64,000 nucleotides of DNA, from positions 1,784,501 through 1,848,500 of the forward strand of contig JACCIC010000097.1 of assembly GCA_018907035.1 (NCBI GenBank), written 5' to 3'. The position numbers were made by a program, and so were the translations under genes. The notes beneath the pieces were generated by a model that was not told where the DNA came from, searched no databases, and saw nothing but the letters and a program-made list of their open reading frames with translations. Of the stretch, positions 46,806 to 58,129 are shown piece after piece. The stretch is from Sycobia sp. Sy_11. Its lineage: Eukaryota > Arthropoda > Insecta > Hymenoptera > Epichrysomallidae. The stretch's first letter is position 1. Each line of letters begins with the position of its first letter.

Positions 46806-47460
46806 TTTAACAAACTATGAAGGTGCAACAAAACTTTCATATTTTTTGCAAACTTGCGATAAATTTTTAGACGCTTTAGCCACAAATGATTTAGACACGA
46901 TAAATGTATCTTAATCTGCGTTGATTAAATTGACAATATATGGTAACGCTTTAGATTTGATTGTTGCAAATAATCCCGCAACATGGGACGAATGCAAAAG
47001 AATTTTAATAAATAGATATAGTGATCCTAGTTCAGAGGATTTATTATTTAATAAATTGACGACGTGTTATCAATTATCTAATCAAGATTTTGATAAATAC
47101 GCTGACGAAATAAAACAACGTCTAAATAAATTAAAAGAACAGATTCAATTGAATGTTCAAGATGCCAATTTAAGGCAAATGAAATTTGAATTTTATGTAA
47201 ATATTGCGCGGAATACTTTTATTAATGGCATAAAGGAGCCATATCACTCACACATAATACACTTGGATCTAGACGATATCGAAGCTTGTTTAATCAAATG
47301 TAGGAAGATTGATAATCATAAACAACAAGCTGAATTTCTCAATTTTCAGAGAATCAGAGAAAAAAACCTAAACCTAATAACTTTAATAAATCTAAGAATA
47401 CAAATTTATTTAATGCATTCTTAAATTCGAGAAATATTAACTCACTTAGTGCACCTACAA
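46806..47460 (+). pseudogene. Gypsy C gag
   Basis: Starts mid-protein right at the mariner junction: SLTNYEGATKLSYFLQTCDK, FLDALATNDLD, a stop, then a 167-codon frame (46921-47424) with NALDLIVANNPATWDECKRI, RYSDPSSEDLLFNKLTTCYQ, YADEIKQRLNKLKEQIQLNV, FINGIKEPYHSHIIHLDLDD and CRKIDNHKQQAEFLNF. This is a gypsy-type capsid. The following Asn/Arg-rich segment (47460-47780) could be the nucleocapsid tail, but no zinc knuckle is visible. Confidence 0.82.
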
Positions 47461-47929
47461 ACGCAAGGCTTTTAATCCATTTAATATGCCCAGAAACCCC
47501 GAAAATATAGATATTTTCTCAGCCCCGCAAGTGCAACCTAATTTTAGATCCACAAACATTGGAAACACCTTTGGAAATAATTGTAAACAAAATTTTAATA
47601 ATACTAGACATCAAAATTATTAACCAACTCCAATGTCAATAAGTACCCGAAATATGAGCAGGCCAAATAATAATTTTGGTCGAAATAACCATTCAGCGAC
47701 ATCGAATAATATACGATCAAGAGGTAGTAATTTTTCAAAAGCACCGGCCCACAGGATTTTTGTCCGAAAGAACTGCATAAACAAGAAGACTGGTCAGAAT
47801 AGGAAATTTATACGAAAGAACTTCCAAATGAAGAGCAAATGCAGTTTGAAGCAGCTTGTCTCGAAGAGTAAAATTGAACTTATGAAAATTTTCAAGAGAG
47901 GGCCAAATTCATGAACAGGAGGTAGGAGA

Positions 47930-48206
47930 TTTGAATAATATTGGAAATTGCCCTGAATTAACCTACATAATAACAACAAATCCACCATTCAAAATTCTTA
48001 TAGATTCTGGAGCTTCGTTTTCAATTATTAACCCAAAAATAACCTATAAATTATTTTCAAAATATATCTTTCCGCATAATTTTGAAGTTAAATCAGTGCA
48101 TAAGTTAATACAAGCTACGCCAATCACCTTATTAATAACATCATGGTACTCTACATATGACTGCTTAATTGGATATAAAGATTTCGAAAATTACAAGCAA
48201 ATATAA
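47930..48206 (+). pseudogene. Gypsy C aspartic protease
   Basis: TYIITTNPPFKILIDSGASF then SFSIINPKITYKLF: the catalytic DSGA motif is intact. It continues LITSWYSTYDCLIGYKDFEN, matching the 'YD.LIG...F' strand of the family. The frame ends at a TAA and lacks an in-frame fusion to RT. Confidence 0.8.
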
Positions 48207-48315
48207 ATTATAAAACTCAAATGTTCAGTACAGAAAAATTTGAAATAAATTATTTACATAACCATAACCAGAAAAATGTAAAAAGACGACCCTAAATCAT
48301 CATCAAGAAATAAAA

Positions 48316-49465
48316 ATGCAAATAAAGACTGGTCATAGGAATAATGAAGAAAAGGAAAAAATCATCCAACTATGCAACAGGTATAAAGATTGCTTCTACA
48401 GCAAAAATGATAAGCTATCAGCAACCACAGCAGTGACTCACACTATCAGAATGAGAGACGATCACTCAATATATGTCAAGAGTTTTAGGTATCCATATCA
48501 TTTGAAGGAAGCTATACAAGAAGAAATAAGAAAGTTATTAAACGACGAAATAATACGGCCAAGGATTGGAACATTTGGATTGTTCCCCAAAAGCAAGATG
48601 CAAGGGGAAAAAATAAATGGAGGATGATGATAGATTATCGAAAACTCAACGATAAAACCATTGAGGATAAGTCCCTCTACCTAGAATGGAAGAAATTTAG
48701 GCAAATGTACATATTTCTCTACATTAGATTTGGCACAAGATTTCGATCAAATACCGCTTGATAATAATTCAATGGAAAAAACAGCTTTCGCCGTTGAAAA
48801 CGGACATTACGAATACATTTGAATGCCGTTCGGATTAAAAAACGCCCCTGCAACTTTTCAAAGAATAATGGATAAAGTTTTAAGGAAATATTTACACAAA
48901 TTTTGTTTCGTTTATATGGACGACATTGTCATATTTCCTAAATCTCTTCAAGAACATCTACAACATTTAAAACTGATTTTCGAAGAATTAAAAAATTACG
49001 AACTAAAAATTCAAACAGACAAAAGCGAATTCTTAAGGAAAGAAGTCCCATTTTTAGGCCATATCATAACACCGGACCGAAGCCTGAAAAAATTAAATTT
49101 GTAATCAAATACCCTATCCCAAAAATGCAAAAAGAAGTAAAATCATTCTTAGGACTTACCAATTATTACCGAAAATTTATCAAAGATTATGCAAAAATTT
49201 CGAAGCCACTCACCAGAGTTCTTCAAAAGAATGAGAAAATTAATTGTAAAAATCAAGAGTATATAGAATCATTTAACAAACTAAATGAATTAATTACAAA
49301 CACTCCCACATTTGCATATCCGGATTTTTCTAAACAATTCATGATTACCTCAGATGCATTGAACGTAGGCATTGGAGCCAAGCTGTCCCAAGACAAACAC
49401 TTCATTTCATGTTACTCTAGAACACTCAATTCAATTCAATTATAGTAGACAAGTATAGAATATTG
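48316..49465 (+). pseudogene. Gypsy C reverse transcriptase and truncated RNase H
   Basis: RT starts EKEKIIQLCNRYKDCFYSKN, HTIRMRDDHSIYVKSFRYPY, HLKEAIQEEIRKLLNDEIIR. The region 48560-48820 is shifted (KWRMMIDYRKLNDKTIEDKS, then a motif A-like TLDLAQDFDQIPL). After a TGA near 48821 the 48823-49104 frame has [20 protein letters not shown] (motif B) and [12 protein letters not shown] (intact YMDD). EVKSFLGLTNYYRKFIKDYA begins the connection, and FMITSDALNVGIGAKLSQDK starts RNase H. Homology ends near 49465 just after the expected TxEKE position. Confidence 0.86.
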
Positions 49466-49509
49466 TGTAAATATGTGAATATTTGGCGTTGGCGTTGTTC
49501 TTCTCCGCC

Positions 49510-49653
49510 CATCTCACTCCGCCCCTTCCTCTGATTTACGACGCGCACCAGGTGGATTTTGAGGTACAAATATAAATTTTAAAACATTTGTATATGTGTA
49601 TATATATATATACGAATATATACATTAAACAAACTTTTTAACATATCAATATA

Positions 49654-49695
<42 letters not shown>

Positions 49696-49765
49696 AAAAT
49701 TTATATTTGTAACTCAAAATCCACTTGGTGCGCGTTGTAAAGAAGAGGAGGGGGAGGGGTATATA
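49510..49765. repeat. Fold-back element: ~75 bp inverted repeat around TA-rich loop
   Basis: Arm 1 (about 49525-49585) and arm 2 (about 49693-49765) are reverse complements. The best part is GCGCACCA.GTGGATTTTGAG, T-ACAAATATAAATTTTAAAA, with three or four mismatches, extending more weakly into CCGCCCCTTCCTCT/AGAGGAGGGGGAGGGG. The loop is AT-rich with a (TA)n tract at 49662-49691. It could be a MITE or a fold-back of a larger element. Confidence 0.75.
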
Positions 49766-50900
49766 TATTTATTGTAAGGGTCATTTATCTAATAAATGAC
49801 CGGTAAAAGCAACCGTTACCAGAGGTGTAAAGAACCCTAAATGGATTAAATTGTTTTAAAAACCATTTCGGTATACCGTAGGTTCTTTAATATGGTTTCC
49901 GAACTTACCTCTTATCCTGAAATTTATTTATTTTTAATCTATTTTAATAATAAATTATCTGAATAGATAATTAATGATCTAGGAAAGGACGGATTAATTA
50001 TCAGGTACAGGGGGAATATTATTTTCTGTTACAAATAAAAAGAAACAGTAAAATTTATTTATTTGAATACATAAAAGTTTTAAGATTTATTCAATTATAT
50101 AAAATTATAATATATAATATACTTCCCCTACCTAATATGCACCCGCGCTATGTTAACGCACGATTCCGTTCACACAGGGTGTGAGAGAGAAGAATTTATA
50201 AGTATAACAAAGAAATAAAGCAAGAACAGCGCCACCTGAATAAGAGGAATAAGAGGAATTACTCCTGAAAGCTGCGTGCGCACTTGTTGCTCTCATGATT
50301 ACTATTGTATGCTATTATCTCTCTATTTCTCTCACACTTTATTTCGATAAACCAATTTTCTACGATAATTAGATATTTATACTAATTACGTTATATTGAA
50401 TAAAATCAAATAACAAAGAACTATTATTCAACCAAACCTAATTAAATATATATAAATAAGATCCACCAACCTTATGAAGAACGCTGAAACTTTTCCACCC
50501 AACGTTGATCAAGAAAATTTTATTTTTGAACTCCGTTCAAAATGTTTTCTTAGTAAAAAAACTACCGGCCGGTCGTACAATCAATATATTTGAAAGTCCA
50601 CAGATCTCTACTGATCTATTTTCTCCAGAAAAATATTGGAAACTGGTTTTTCAGCTCAGGTATTTTGTAAATTATTAATGTTTTTATTCACAATTAGGCA
50701 CTTCGAGTTTTTCAAAAACTCTATTATGCTATATTATATTAATAATTTATTCTCCTTTTCTCTCTCTCTTTTGCCCTTTTTCCTTCCGTTTTTCATCATT
50801 AGTGTTAGTAACTAACATATATAGGGTAAGGTACCTATACACGTTAGAATATATATACCTATGTATGTATATATGTGTATATATGTGTACATATATGTGT

Positions 50901-50947
<47 letters not shown>

Positions 50948-51770
50948 TATATACACATATGTTGTATTAGATTATGTTTTTTTGATAAAATGAAGCATTT
51001 ACTCTGATAAAAGAAGCATTTGTAAATATTCAATCTACAATTAATTAATTTTAATTCATTTGTTGGACTGGGAACTATAGTGTATTTTGCGTAGTGTTCA
51101 GTTGAAGCTGGTAAACGATACTATTTCTCAATGTTATTTAAAATTTAAATTATCATAAACTTTTCAAATCCGCGCCTACAAGTACATGTCAAAATAATTT
51201 TTAAATTATATTTTATAGTATTGTATTCTCACGTTATAAATAAATGAGTGGATAGACACACTTTCAATCAGAAAATTTTATAAGCGAATAATAATAAGAA
51301 ATAATTTTGAAACCTACGCGAACTGGTAGTCATACATATTTGCATATACCTGACTATGTAAAAATTGATTTCAATATTTTCATTAGAAAACATAAGTATT
51401 TTGCGTAATAATATTGAAATTTTCTTTAAATATTTTAATCATATTCGAAGTATAATTATTATATTTCTTTAAAATTTTATTTTTAAATTAAAAATATCTG
51501 TATCTACATTTAATTATTGTTTTTATTACATCAAAAAGTTAAAAGAAATACAAACATAAATGTTTAATTATTATTAAAAAAAATTTAATGTTTGGTACGT
51601 TATATATTACTTATTTTATTTATTTACTGTCAGTATCTAAGATTCAACTACCATATGGTATATTAATTTAAATTATTTTTTTAATACTTAAAATAACTAA
51701 AATGAAAAAAATAACTAAAATAAATGCACATATTCCTGCGCTGGATTCCGTATATATATATATATTATAA
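49766..51770. other. AT-rich spacer with (TA)n, no gene
   Basis: Contains a (TA)n tract at about 50900-50955 with TATATG/TACATA variants. It also has a pair of CTCTC/GAGAG segments at about 50178-50200 and 50318-50340 that could be short inverted repeats. No protein-like frame. Confidence 0.55.
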
Positions 51771-51775
51771 TCCCG

Positions 51776-52272
51776 AAATTCGAGGTTATTACCTACTGTG
51801 TGTCGATGTGTGCGTAGGTATTTCAACGCCGCTGCTCGCTAGCTTAGCTAGAAAGCGGACAGGGAAAAGGGAATGAAACACGCGGCAGTATTTACGAGAT
51901 TTTAACAATTATAATACATTTTATTCTATGAAACTTTTTTACAATGATAGAGTAGTTGCTACGCTACTTGCTAGTTGCGGGTTTAGGGACGGTAGGACAA
52001 ATATAACGTGAATGCGCGATTACATTAAATGCAGGGGAAAGGGGACATGGAACGGGACGCTATATTTCTCCGATACGGGGAACGATGATACGATGTGAGA
52101 CGGTACGCTATACAAGATATATAAATGATATATTACATAAAGACATTACATAGAGATACATGAACATAGCATTAGTCTAAATACGCGAGGTATACTTTAC
52201 GATTACTTAACTGCTACGCAACACGCGGGAATCACGGGGTACGAATCCACGGCGGCGGGCCAAGAGCCTAGC

Positions 52273-52321
<49 letters not shown>

Positions 52322-52999
52322 ACTACAAAAGATATAAAAGCATACTTGCCGCCAACGACGATGCTGTCGTTAGCCTTGATGCTCGCTGGTGTCCGCTGGT
52401 ACTCGCTGCTATCGCCTCGTATCAGAGCGGCTGAGCGCGCTCTCTCTCTCTCTTTCTCTCTTACGCGGATGCGTAAGGACATGGCGGGACGCGTTGCTAT
52501 CTCTCGCTTTTCCCAGTCCGCTTGCACGGTTGCGCACGGTCGCGGCTAGCAACCGATGATGGCGTCGCTGGCTCGCGACGGTACACAAACGGCAGAGTGT
52601 GTGCTTCCTTATCCGTTCGCGCTCTCGGTTCGGGGCTGCGGCAAGGCTATTACCGTGCGTGTCTTTTCCGCGGCTCCGGCTTACGCGAACGTAATCGACA
52701 CGAACTTCACCTTGGGAACATATCGTCGCGATGGACGCTAATATGGCAGCCTCGAAACTTATCACGACTTCAGTCGGCGGAAAAGCGTAAAACCAGGAGT
52801 TTAACAAGGTGGAACGGACGAAAAGTGCATCAGACTGTACGAACGCCGGGGACGAAAGTACTCTCCTTTTCGAGGCGCGTACCTACAGTTGCGCTCCAAC
52901 CACCCTCGCGGCTCGCGCGTACAATTTCGCGAGCTCGCGCGAACACTCGCTGTTTTAGCCGAGCGTTCTAACCTACAACCGTCGTTCGGGTGGTTACAA
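51776..52999 (-). repeat. Diverged LTR-like repeat, related to the TGTAAC family (minus strand)
   Basis: On the minus strand it starts TGTAACCACCCGAACGACGG. It then has AGCGAGTGTTCGCGCGAGC and ACGCGCGAGCCGCGAGGGTG, which parallel the GAGTGTTCGCGCG and CGCGAGCCGCGAGAG blocks of the LTRs at 24.4 and 56.1 kb. GGCAAGTATGCTTTTATAT parallels GGCAAGTACCGTTATATAT. The far end lies in a short TATATA tract. A (TA)n run (52279-52318) sits inside. The exact 3' limit is uncertain. Confidence 0.5.
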
Positions 53000-53474
53000 T
53001 ATACACACGCAAGTATGTATGAAATATAGCGCACGAATATGTGCATTTATTTCAATTTTGTTTCGAAATATCTCGTCTCGAATTTGCTTAGTATCGCCAG
53101 TCGCCTCTCCTTCATTTCTTAATGTTCCCTCCTGTCCCCTTTATAACACTGCAGCCTGCTGCAGCTGCACTAGCTACTACATTACTATTGCCCGCCCCTT
53201 TCTCCCTTATCAGCCAGAACACTCATCGCCGCTTGCACTGCCTGCACACGTATTTTTCTATTCGGACCTTGCGTACAGTATCCAACCATTACCGATCCTA
53301 AACGGACCTTGGTCGCGGTTCAGCCGCAGAAAAAAATAACCAGATGCGCCTACGTCCCTGTCAATCTCTATTCATCTCTGATAAAGGTCACTGAATTGAT
53401 CAAATAGTTGCAAAATTATTAAACAAGATCGAGAGAGAACAAATTGTTAAATTGTTATAATTGTTCGCAATCAG

Positions 53475-53527
<53 letters not shown>

Positions 53528-53996
53528 CTGCGACTCACAATTGAGAACACGCGTGAGAGCACAATTACTAATGCTCTAAAAAATGGATTGTACTTGGGCG
53601 TTCATTGAAGCGAGTAGGATGATAAGAAAGAAGAATATCTTCCTTAGCCGATAGAGACAGCGCAAACAGATTTGTCTGAGTACGTGCCGATGACCATTGA
53701 AGCCATCTGGAGTTAGTTGGGTATGTTCTCCTAACTCCCGAATATGAAACTTCCCGCGGTAGTAGTCCCAAGACATCTGAACATATTTTCTGCTGCTCTA
53801 ACACTAAAGTACGATATTTCCCTATAGAAACCGTATGTAAGATGTATATATAAATGTATTTTGTGTATTTTGAATTGAATACCGCAAATATATATGTAGT
53901 AATGCCCATTAAAATTGAAGCATGAATAAATAATTTGCAAAATATTACTTACTTTTATGAATCATACATTGTAACGGCATCTTTTTATATGAAAGC

Positions 53997-54045
<49 letters not shown>

Positions 54046-54528
54046 CAAAGAAATGTGACAGATAGACAACCTCCAAATATAAGATATGAAGTCTGACATT
54101 CCTGCCCAGGATCCACTGATGATGCCATCTTCTGAGCAACTTATTTGAGCGGCCAATATATATTCCGAATTGTTAGTAAGGTAATTATTTATTTTGCTAT
54201 CATATTTTATTGTCGATTTTGATCAAAAAACACATAGCATATGTTTTTGCAAAGAGGATGTAGAATATATATTTCGAATTTCAGATTTCAATCGGTTCAG
54301 TAATTTTCTTGTTTAACTTGTACAAACACAAACATGCTTTGTCATTATAAACGAGTAAGATATGATAATAAGAAACAATAAAATCATATACGCCTGAATA
54401 TGACAAGCACTATTCCAAACTTGCAAAGTCATAGACAGGGAGACAAGAAAAATCCGAAAGGGCACGAAGACGCTTTCGAGCATGCTCTTTTATTGCGAGT
54501 AGATACACGCTTCGAGTGGAACGTAATA
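53000..54528. other. Spacer with two (TA)n tracts, no gene supported
   Basis: (TA)n at about 53477-53526 and 54001-54041. A 113-codon minus-strand frame (53568-53909) contains EQQKICSDVLGLLPREVSYS but matches nothing I know. The rest is AT-rich. Confidence 0.5.
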
Positions 54529-54529
54529 C

Positions 54530-54810
54530 GCCGCACAAACAGATGCGTAAACGAAACGTTAGAAGCACTGAGTTGGGACGTCATATCCCACTCGCCGTAT
54601 TCGCCAGACATTGATCCTTCAGACTACCACCTATTCCGGTCGACGACTCATGGTCTGGCTCAGCAGCACTTCACTTCTTACGAGGAATTGAAGAAATAGG
54701 TCGATTCGTGGATCGCCTCAAAAGACGAGCAATGTTTTAGACGGGGTATTCACATGCTGCTCGAAAGATCGTCCAAAGTAATAGAAAGTGATGGGCAATA
54801 TGTTAAATGA
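54530..54810 (+). pseudogene. Mariner transposase C-terminal fragment
   Basis: Reads ETLEALSWDVISHSPYSPDI, DPSDYHLFRSTTHGLAQQHF, TSYEELKK, TAG, VDSWIASKDE and ERSSKVIESDGQYVK to a TGA. The third catalytic Asp is kept. It aligns with the last ~85 residues of the intact transposase at 14996-16033, so it belongs to a related lineage. The N-terminal two-thirds are absent. Confidence 0.8.
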
Positions 54811-55181
54811 TCATATCCAAATTTGGGATTCATATCCTAAAGAAGGTGTGACGCTGTCAGTATTATCTTTTTTCTTTTTCAGATTAATCTGACGATACTC
54901 TTACACTAATGGATATTTATTAATTTTTGTAAATTTTATTTTCTGTTATGTGGGAAAATATGTCTGTCTCTCTCTCTCTTTTTCTTTCTTTCTCCATCTT
55001 CTCTAATAGAATAGTTTTGTACGCCAAATCATACTGAATGATGTTGACACATGATTTGTGACGACAAATTATATTTTTGTTATTATACGTTATGTTACCT
55101 TCAGAATTGACGATAGACTATATTTCTTTTAGTTTGAACAAAAGAAATGATGGCATAATAGGATTCTTTACCAACACTCGA

Positions 55182-55232
<51 letters not shown>

Positions 55233-56065
55233 GTATCCCAGATATAACTGCTTATATTAGCGACATGGTTTCGGCAAGGAAAAGTTATATGTAAATATTA
55301 ATATTTATGTAGATCCATTTTTTATAGTTTTTGCAGAACGGGCTCATGTTTGTGAGTCAATCAGGGCTCAGAGAAATGGGTCATCGCCTGAGAGCGAGAA
55401 AAAGGAGGTCAAACGCAGGGAAACGAGGCGAATTCGGACGTACATGACAAAGACCAGTAGTTGCTCTTTTTCCTGTCCATTGCCAACGCTCGCATAACTG
55501 CTTGGATATACGGCCGCATTCGCGAAGCGAGGTTCACGTGTCTACAAATATGATTATGTTTCATCGTCTACATTGGTCCCTACCCATATTTTTTCTCAAA
55601 CTACCCTTTTTTATAATAGCCCACTTCACTGCATTGAAAATAATGAAGAAAAGGCGGATATTTCGCTGGCGCGGACGAACTCAATGCAAACGTGTGTTTT
55701 ATAAAAACAAAAGTGAAACTAATTTGTCGAAATGTTGCAAAGATTGAGAAATAGATATTTAATAAGTATATTAAACATGGCAAAAATCTACTCGACTTCG
55801 CCTTGTTTCTCTTCGTTTGACCTCTTTTTTCTTGCGCTTCCTACTTCTTGCCAAGTGCGCATGCATTTCGCGATTTTAATATTTTCCTTCTATTTCCACT
55901 TTTCACTGGCCGGTACTCCTAAACTCACACGAGAAGAAAAAAAATTGCGTGGGATGTTATTTTGCATTCGTACGTTATCCGCGTGTATTTTAGGGCGGTC
56001 GTGCGGGGCGATATATAGCCGTCCGTAAGTCGGTCTTGCCACGACATACCATTTATGTCCGTGGG
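54811..56065. other. Spacer with (TA)n, no gene supported
   Basis: (TA)n at about 55186-55230. If the LTR at 56087-56964 is a 5' LTR, the sequence below 56086 would be its internal region, but no gag or pol motif is visible on the minus strand. Frames up to 98 codons here have no recognisable content. Confidence 0.5.
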
Positions 56066-56086
56066 CCACACTGTATGGGCGCCAAT
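56066..56086 (-). promoter_or_regulatory. Primer-binding-site-like motif after LTR copy 3
   Basis: On the minus strand the LTR end GGTTACT is followed by ATTGGCGCCCATACAGTGTG. 'TGGCGCC' two to three bases after an LTR is the usual start of a tRNA primer binding site in gypsy-type elements. Confidence 0.55.
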
Positions 56087-56961
56087 AGTAACCATCTACT
56101 TACGCACAGGTTACCGAGTACTTACGTGTTATTCACTAACAGCGTGCCGGCTTCACTGGACCTGGAACGAGCGAATACGGGGACAGGATTCGGGAAAATG
56201 AACACGATGCAAACTTATAAATCTAACAAACATTTATTCATTCACTATCGCCTCAACAGCAAATCTACGGCCTAATTTCACAACGATGATAATAACAATA
56301 ACCAATATAAATTATTACAGCGCGCGGGAGTGGATTCCGCGAGCGCGGGGAAATATTAACGGCAGGGAGTGGAAAGGGGCGAAAAGACGCGACGCGTAAA
56401 ATCTAACTCACGTGGATGCGGAGCGGCCGTACAAACATGGCGCGCTTAGTCGCGGGGACGCGCACTCTTTCAATTATAATAAATACATAACGGTACTTGC
56501 CAGAACGGAGCACCGCTGTCACTTCCTCTCGTTTCGAACTTCTTTCCTGGTTGCTTCTCTCTTTCTTCCTTCCTTCCTTCTCTATCTTTCTCGATCTATC
56601 TTTTTCGATCTCGATGACTTCCTTCCTTCCTTCCATCTCCGCTTTTTCTCGTGGTACGGGGGTGATTGTGCAACGATCGGGCAGCTCCGGAATATCGCTG
56701 GGATAGCGAGATTAATTTGCCGAATCACCGGGAAGCTGGTGGATGCCGGTGGAAAATCGGGCTCGAGATGGAGGTAATAGTTTCGATGACGCTCTCTCTC
56801 TTCGACCTCGTCCTTCACTAGCTGGGTGGGGAAGAGCTTCTCCTCTTCGTGTTTCTTCCTTCTTCGCGATGGTCGTGCACTCTCGCGGCTCGCGCTTCGC
56901 GCATTATCGCTATCGCGCGCGAACACTCGGTTTTCACCGAGGACCGGCAATTTGGCCAGTT

Positions 56962-56964
<3 letters not shown>
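56087..56964 (-). repeat. LTR copy 3, near complete (878 bp, minus strand)
   Basis: Minus strand starts TGTAACTGGCCAAATTGCCG and ends GTAAGTAGATGGTTACT, so the ends form a short inverted repeat (GTAAC/GTTAC). Colinear with copies 1 and 2. It contains TGAATAAATGTTTGTTAG (polyadenylation signal) and a GA-rich tract. The 5' end abuts a (TA)n run at 56966-57007. Best reference copy of this family in the window. Confidence 0.82.

Positions 56965-56965
<1 letters not shown>

Positions 56966-57007
<42 letters not shown>
56966..57007. repeat. (TA)n microsatellite abutting LTR copy 3
   Basis: TA run of about 21 units directly next to the LTR 5' end. Confidence 0.95.
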
Positions 57008-57010
<3 letters not shown>

Positions 57011-57173
57011 CATCGTCACTTCTGTTTAAAAAAAAAGCAATATCCAGCGTCCGCTTAAAAACTACGCTGTTCGTAAACCAGTATTTTGCTTGAATTTCAG
57101 TTAGCACCACTAGTAAAATATTCACGATATTGAATTGAAAAAACGAAAATATACCAAATATATATATGTATAT

Positions 57174-57390
57174 TGTAATTGCCAATTTGGCGGTGGCGCG
57201 TAACGTGTTCGTTAAAAACCGTGAGCGTTTGCGTTTGATCGCGAATATCGCACTCGCGAATCGCAAGAGTGCGCGCACAGGGACGAGTAAAAGAAAGAAT
57301 TCAAAAAGAACGAGCGCGTTCCTTCTTCTCGTCTCAGCGGCCAAGCAGCATAGATACTTCTTTATTAAAGAAAACATGTTACTTTTTCTG
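57174..57390 (+). repeat. LTR 5' fragment, diverged TGTAA- family member
   Basis: Begins TGTAATTGCCAATTTGGCGG after an ATATATATATGTATAT flank, then AACGTGTTCGTTAAAAACCG and CGCGAATCGCAAGAGTGCGC. Start motif and GC-rich theme resemble the other LTRs, but alignment beyond the first ~150 bp is poor. Confidence 0.4.
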
Positions 57391-57394
57391 TAGA

Positions 57395-58005
57395 TAAGTA
57401 CATCCAGTACGAAGTGCTTTCATATCATCTGCATAGAAGGTGGCAATTTCGAGACATCTTCTGGTTGTACGTAAATTTGCCTTCGAAAACTGAGAACGTG
57501 TAAAAACCCCGGGCCATTCATATCGGCTCTAATGAAAGACATTTGCGTAGTTGGATTTATGTCAACTTTTAAATTTTTTTTCATTTCTTCAATTATAATA
57601 TCATGAGTAGGTGTGTCCTATAATATTATAGGACACACGTTTGAGAGTATACGCTTCGTTGTTGATATCAGAGGTTTAATCTTTATGTCAGTACTTTCTA
57701 TATTTATTTTTATATTGTTGTCGATAAGCTTGTCTGCCATTGCTTTGCTCTCAAGGTAAAATATACACTCAGCCGTGAGCAATTCTTGAAACAACTCTTA
57801 TATTAACAGGATTTACAAGTTTGCCAATTTCTATAGTGTACTTTTTAATCAGTATTCCATTGAATGCATTTATTATTATTGTTTGATCCTTAGTAGAAAA
57901 TTGATTTGTCTATATCATTTGAGCGTACGTTTTAGAAGTAATACTGTGATTTTCCAATATTTTTTTTGAGGTTCCTGTAGTCGGAAGCTCCAAAATTTTC
58001 CTCGT
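57395..58005 (-). pseudogene. Retroelement ORF1-like RNA-binding protein fragment, second copy
   Basis: Minus-strand pieces read LELPTTGTSKKILENHSITS, INAFNGILIKKYTIEIGKLV, SKAMADKLIDNNIKINIEST, IKPLISTTKRILSNVCPII, IIIEEMKKNLKVDINPTTQM and GFLHVLSFRRQIYVQPED. This is the same family as 10195-10630, with equivalent RILSNVCP/ITLSNVHP and LSFRRQIYVQPE/ISFKRQVFIHPE blocks, and extends further N-terminal. It is broken by several stops, a frame change near 57760 and a 12 bp inverted insertion at 57611-57638. Confidence 0.6.
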
Positions 58006-58129
58006 AAGGGTATAAATATAAAATAAGTTTGTAACTCACATTATGATTACGAATAATAATATTCTTTCTCACTATTACTCTTTGCAGCACTGAACGTTAA
58101 ATTTATATTTACAAACAGTCGCAAATCGA

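Larger units (their letters stand above)
44690..49465 (+). mobile_element. Ty3/gypsy retrotransposon C, 3'-truncated, interrupted by mariners
   Basis: Leader and primer site (44.67 kb), gag, protease, RT and the start of RNase H follow in order on the plus strand. Minus-strand mariner remnants occupy about 44981-46805. The element ends abruptly in RNase H, with no integrase or 3' LTR. It is the best preserved of the three gypsy elements at the RT active site. Confidence 0.8.

Noticed and set aside
50178..50340. Possible MITE with GTGTGAGAGAGA inverted ends
   Set aside because: The arms are short, low-complexity and lack a convincing target duplication.
53568..53909. 113-codon minus-strand frame
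   Set aside because: Partly (TA)n-derived and otherwise matches no family I can recognise; too weak to list as a gene.
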